Part shown: positions 6,541-7,705 of the stretch, in pieces | Position numbering within the stretch: the first letter of the stretch is position 1 | Layout of the letters: every line of letters begins with the position of its first letter | From: Methylobacterium sp. | Lineage (GTDB): Bacteria > Pseudomonadota > Alphaproteobacteria > Rhizobiales > Beijerinckiaceae | Reading direction: 5' to 3' | Assembly (NCBI GenBank): GCA_021154065.1 | Contig: JAJKJG010000077.1 | Coordinates: 1 to 7,705 of the forward strand | DNA length: 7,705 nucleotides | Notes under the pieces: generated by a model | The model's database searches: none | Seen by the model: only the letters and a program-made list of their open reading frames with translations | Told to the model about the DNA's origin: nothing | Position numbers and translations under genes: made by a program

Positions 6541-7705
6541 ATGGCTCAGACCGAAGCCGTCGTCCCAGGGCACGCCGACTCCGCCGCACCGGCAGCCGGA
6601 ACGGCCTATCCGGAACAGCAGGCGAGCCGTCCAGGCGAGGCCGCCGAGGGCCACCACAAGACCGGCTTCTGGACGCTCGCGCTCGGCTCGGTCGGCGTCG
6701 TCTACGGCGACATCGGCACGAGCCCGCTCTATGCGCTGAAGGAATCGGTCGCGGCCGCGACCGCCGGCGGGCCGGTGACGCGCGAGATCATCCTCGGCAT
6801 CCTGTCGCTGATCCTGTGGTCGCTGATCCTCGTCGTGACGATCAAGTACGTCGTCATCCTGCTGCGCGCCGACAACAACGGCGAGGGCGGCACGCTGACG
6901 CTCGTGGCGCTCGCCCAGCGCGCGCTCGGGCACGGCCCGGGCCGCGGCCGCAAGGTGCTGCTGCTCGGCGCCGTCGGCGCCGGCCTGTTCTACGGCGACG
7001 CGGTGATCACGCCGGCGATCTCGGTGCTCTCGGCCGTCGAGGGCATCAAGGTCGCAACCCCCGCCTTCACCGAGTACGTCGTGCCGATCACGCTCGCCGT
7101 CCTCGTCGGGCTGTTCATGGTCCAGAGCCGCGGCACCGGCAAGGTCGCGACCTTCTTCGGGCCGGTGATGGCGCTGTGGTTCGTCACCCTCGCGATCACC
7201 GGCGCCTGGCACATCGCCGACGATCCCGGCGTCCTGTGGGCGATCAACCCCGCCTACGCGGTGATGTTCTTCGTCCACCATCCGGGCGTGTCGCTCGCGG
7301 TCTTGGGCGCCATCTGCCTCTCGGTCACGGGCGCCGAGGCGCTCTATGCCGATCTCGGCCATTTCGGGCGCGGGCCGATCCGCACCGCCTGGCTCGGCTT
7401 CGTCTTTCCGGCCCTCGTCATCAACTATTTCGGCCAGGGCGCGCTGGTGCTCTCCAATCCGGCGGCGATCGAGCACCCGCTGTTCCGGCTCGTGCCGGAG
7501 TGGGGCATCATCCCCTTCGTGCTGCTCGCGACGGCCGCCACGATCATCGCGAGCCAAGCGGTGATCACCGGCGCGTTCTCGCTCACCCGCCAGGCCATCC
7601 AGCTCGGCCTCCTGCCGCGCCTCGAAATCCGCTTCACCTCGGAATCGCACCAGGGCCAGATCTTCCTGCCGCGGGTCAACACGTTGTTGCTCACCGGCGT
7701 GATCC
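6541..7705 (+). CDS. kup: Kup/KUP-family potassium uptake transporter (5' part)
   Basis: The first 388 residues of a low-affinity K+/H+ symporter of the inner membrane are present; the family is usually about 620-640 aa, so the gene runs off the right edge. A hydrophilic, Ala/Glu-rich N-terminal tail (1-40) precedes the membrane part. Family signatures are [18 protein letters not shown] (51-68), [19 protein letters not shown] (109-127), [20 protein letters not shown] (149-168), [16 protein letters not shown] (261-276), [11 protein letters not shown] (294-304) and [20 protein letters not shown] (337-356). Several hydrophobic helices are visible, for example 82-107, 138-160, 180-195, 203-223 and 250-263. 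The ATG at 6541 is chosen because the frame is open from here, with typical tail length; the SD is weak. The nearly 1 kb upstream holds a candidate structured RNA that might control it. Confidence 0.95.
   Translation, partial: MAQTEAVVPGHADSAAPAAGTAYPEQQASRPGEAAEGHHKTGFWTLALGSVGVVYGDIGTSPLYALKESVAAATAGGPVTREIILGILSLILWSLILVVTIKYVVILLRADNNGEGGTLTLVALAQRALGHGPGRGRKVLLLGAVGAGLFYGDAVITPAISVLSAVEGIKVATPAFTEYVVPITLAVLVGLFMVQSRGTGKVATFFGPVMALWFVTLAITGAWHIADDPGVLWAINPAYAVMFFVHHPGVSLAVLGAICLSVTGAEALYADLGHFGRGPIRTAWLGFVFPALVINYFGQGALVLSNPAAIEHPLFRLVPEWGIIPFVLLATAATIIASQAVITGAFSLTRQAIQLGLLPRLEIRFTSESHQGQIFLPRVNTLLLTGVI

Noticed and set aside
6403..7650. 415-aa minus-strand frame opposite kup
   Set aside because: Shadow of kup, rich in Arg/Asp/Glu from complementing hydrophobic codons.

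Overview
The window is a high-GC stretch of a bacterial chromosome. An Omp19/Inh-type lipoprotein, a short-chain 3-hydroxybutyrate dehydrogenase, a Zur-type Fur regulator overlapping ispG, and a Kup potassium transporter together point to an alphaproteobacterium, most likely Hyphomicrobiales (Rhizobiales). This placement rests on protein similarity from memory; no search was run.

Layout. Positions 1-320 carry no gene. They hold a large nested inverted repeat (arms 1-60 and 183-240, with an inner stem at 94-107/135-148). On the minus strand follow an Omp19-like protease-inhibitor lipoprotein (321-902) and upstream of it bdhA (1022-1807). The 172-bp divergent spacer between bdhA and the next gene contains a 39-bp near-perfect palindrome abutted on both sides by the same 8-bp direct repeat, which looks like the scar of a minute transposed element. 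On the plus strand a Zur-like regulator (1980-2510) overlaps ispG (2507-3775) by 4 nt (GTGA), so the two are probably translationally coupled.

Positions 3830-5547 (minus strand) form a compositionally distinct two-gene cassette. Some of its 60-base lines are about 45% GC, against about 73% in ispG. It encodes a 133-aa protein I do not recognise, followed by a 437-aa protein. That protein has an N-terminal domain with a Trp-rich AEWMAENWW motif and a C-terminal ImmA/IrrE-like domain in which the HExxH zinc motif appears to be lost. The cassette sits between ispG and the kup region like an accessory islet and is a candidate for an uncharacterised stress or defence module.

Positions 5548-6540 contain nearly 1 kb without a convincing gene, upstream of kup. 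It starts with a TTGACA box embedded in a perfect 15-bp dyad. About 600 nt rich in strong stems follow, including a 17-bp long-range helix with two G.U pairs. I interpret this as a large structured noncoding RNA or an unusually long kup leader. kup (from 6541) runs off the right edge.

Most of the conserved genes are housekeeping: carbon storage turnover (bdhA), metal homeostasis (zur), isoprenoid precursor synthesis (ispG) and K+ uptake (kup). The unexplained items are the cassette, the putative RNA and the palindromic insertion.
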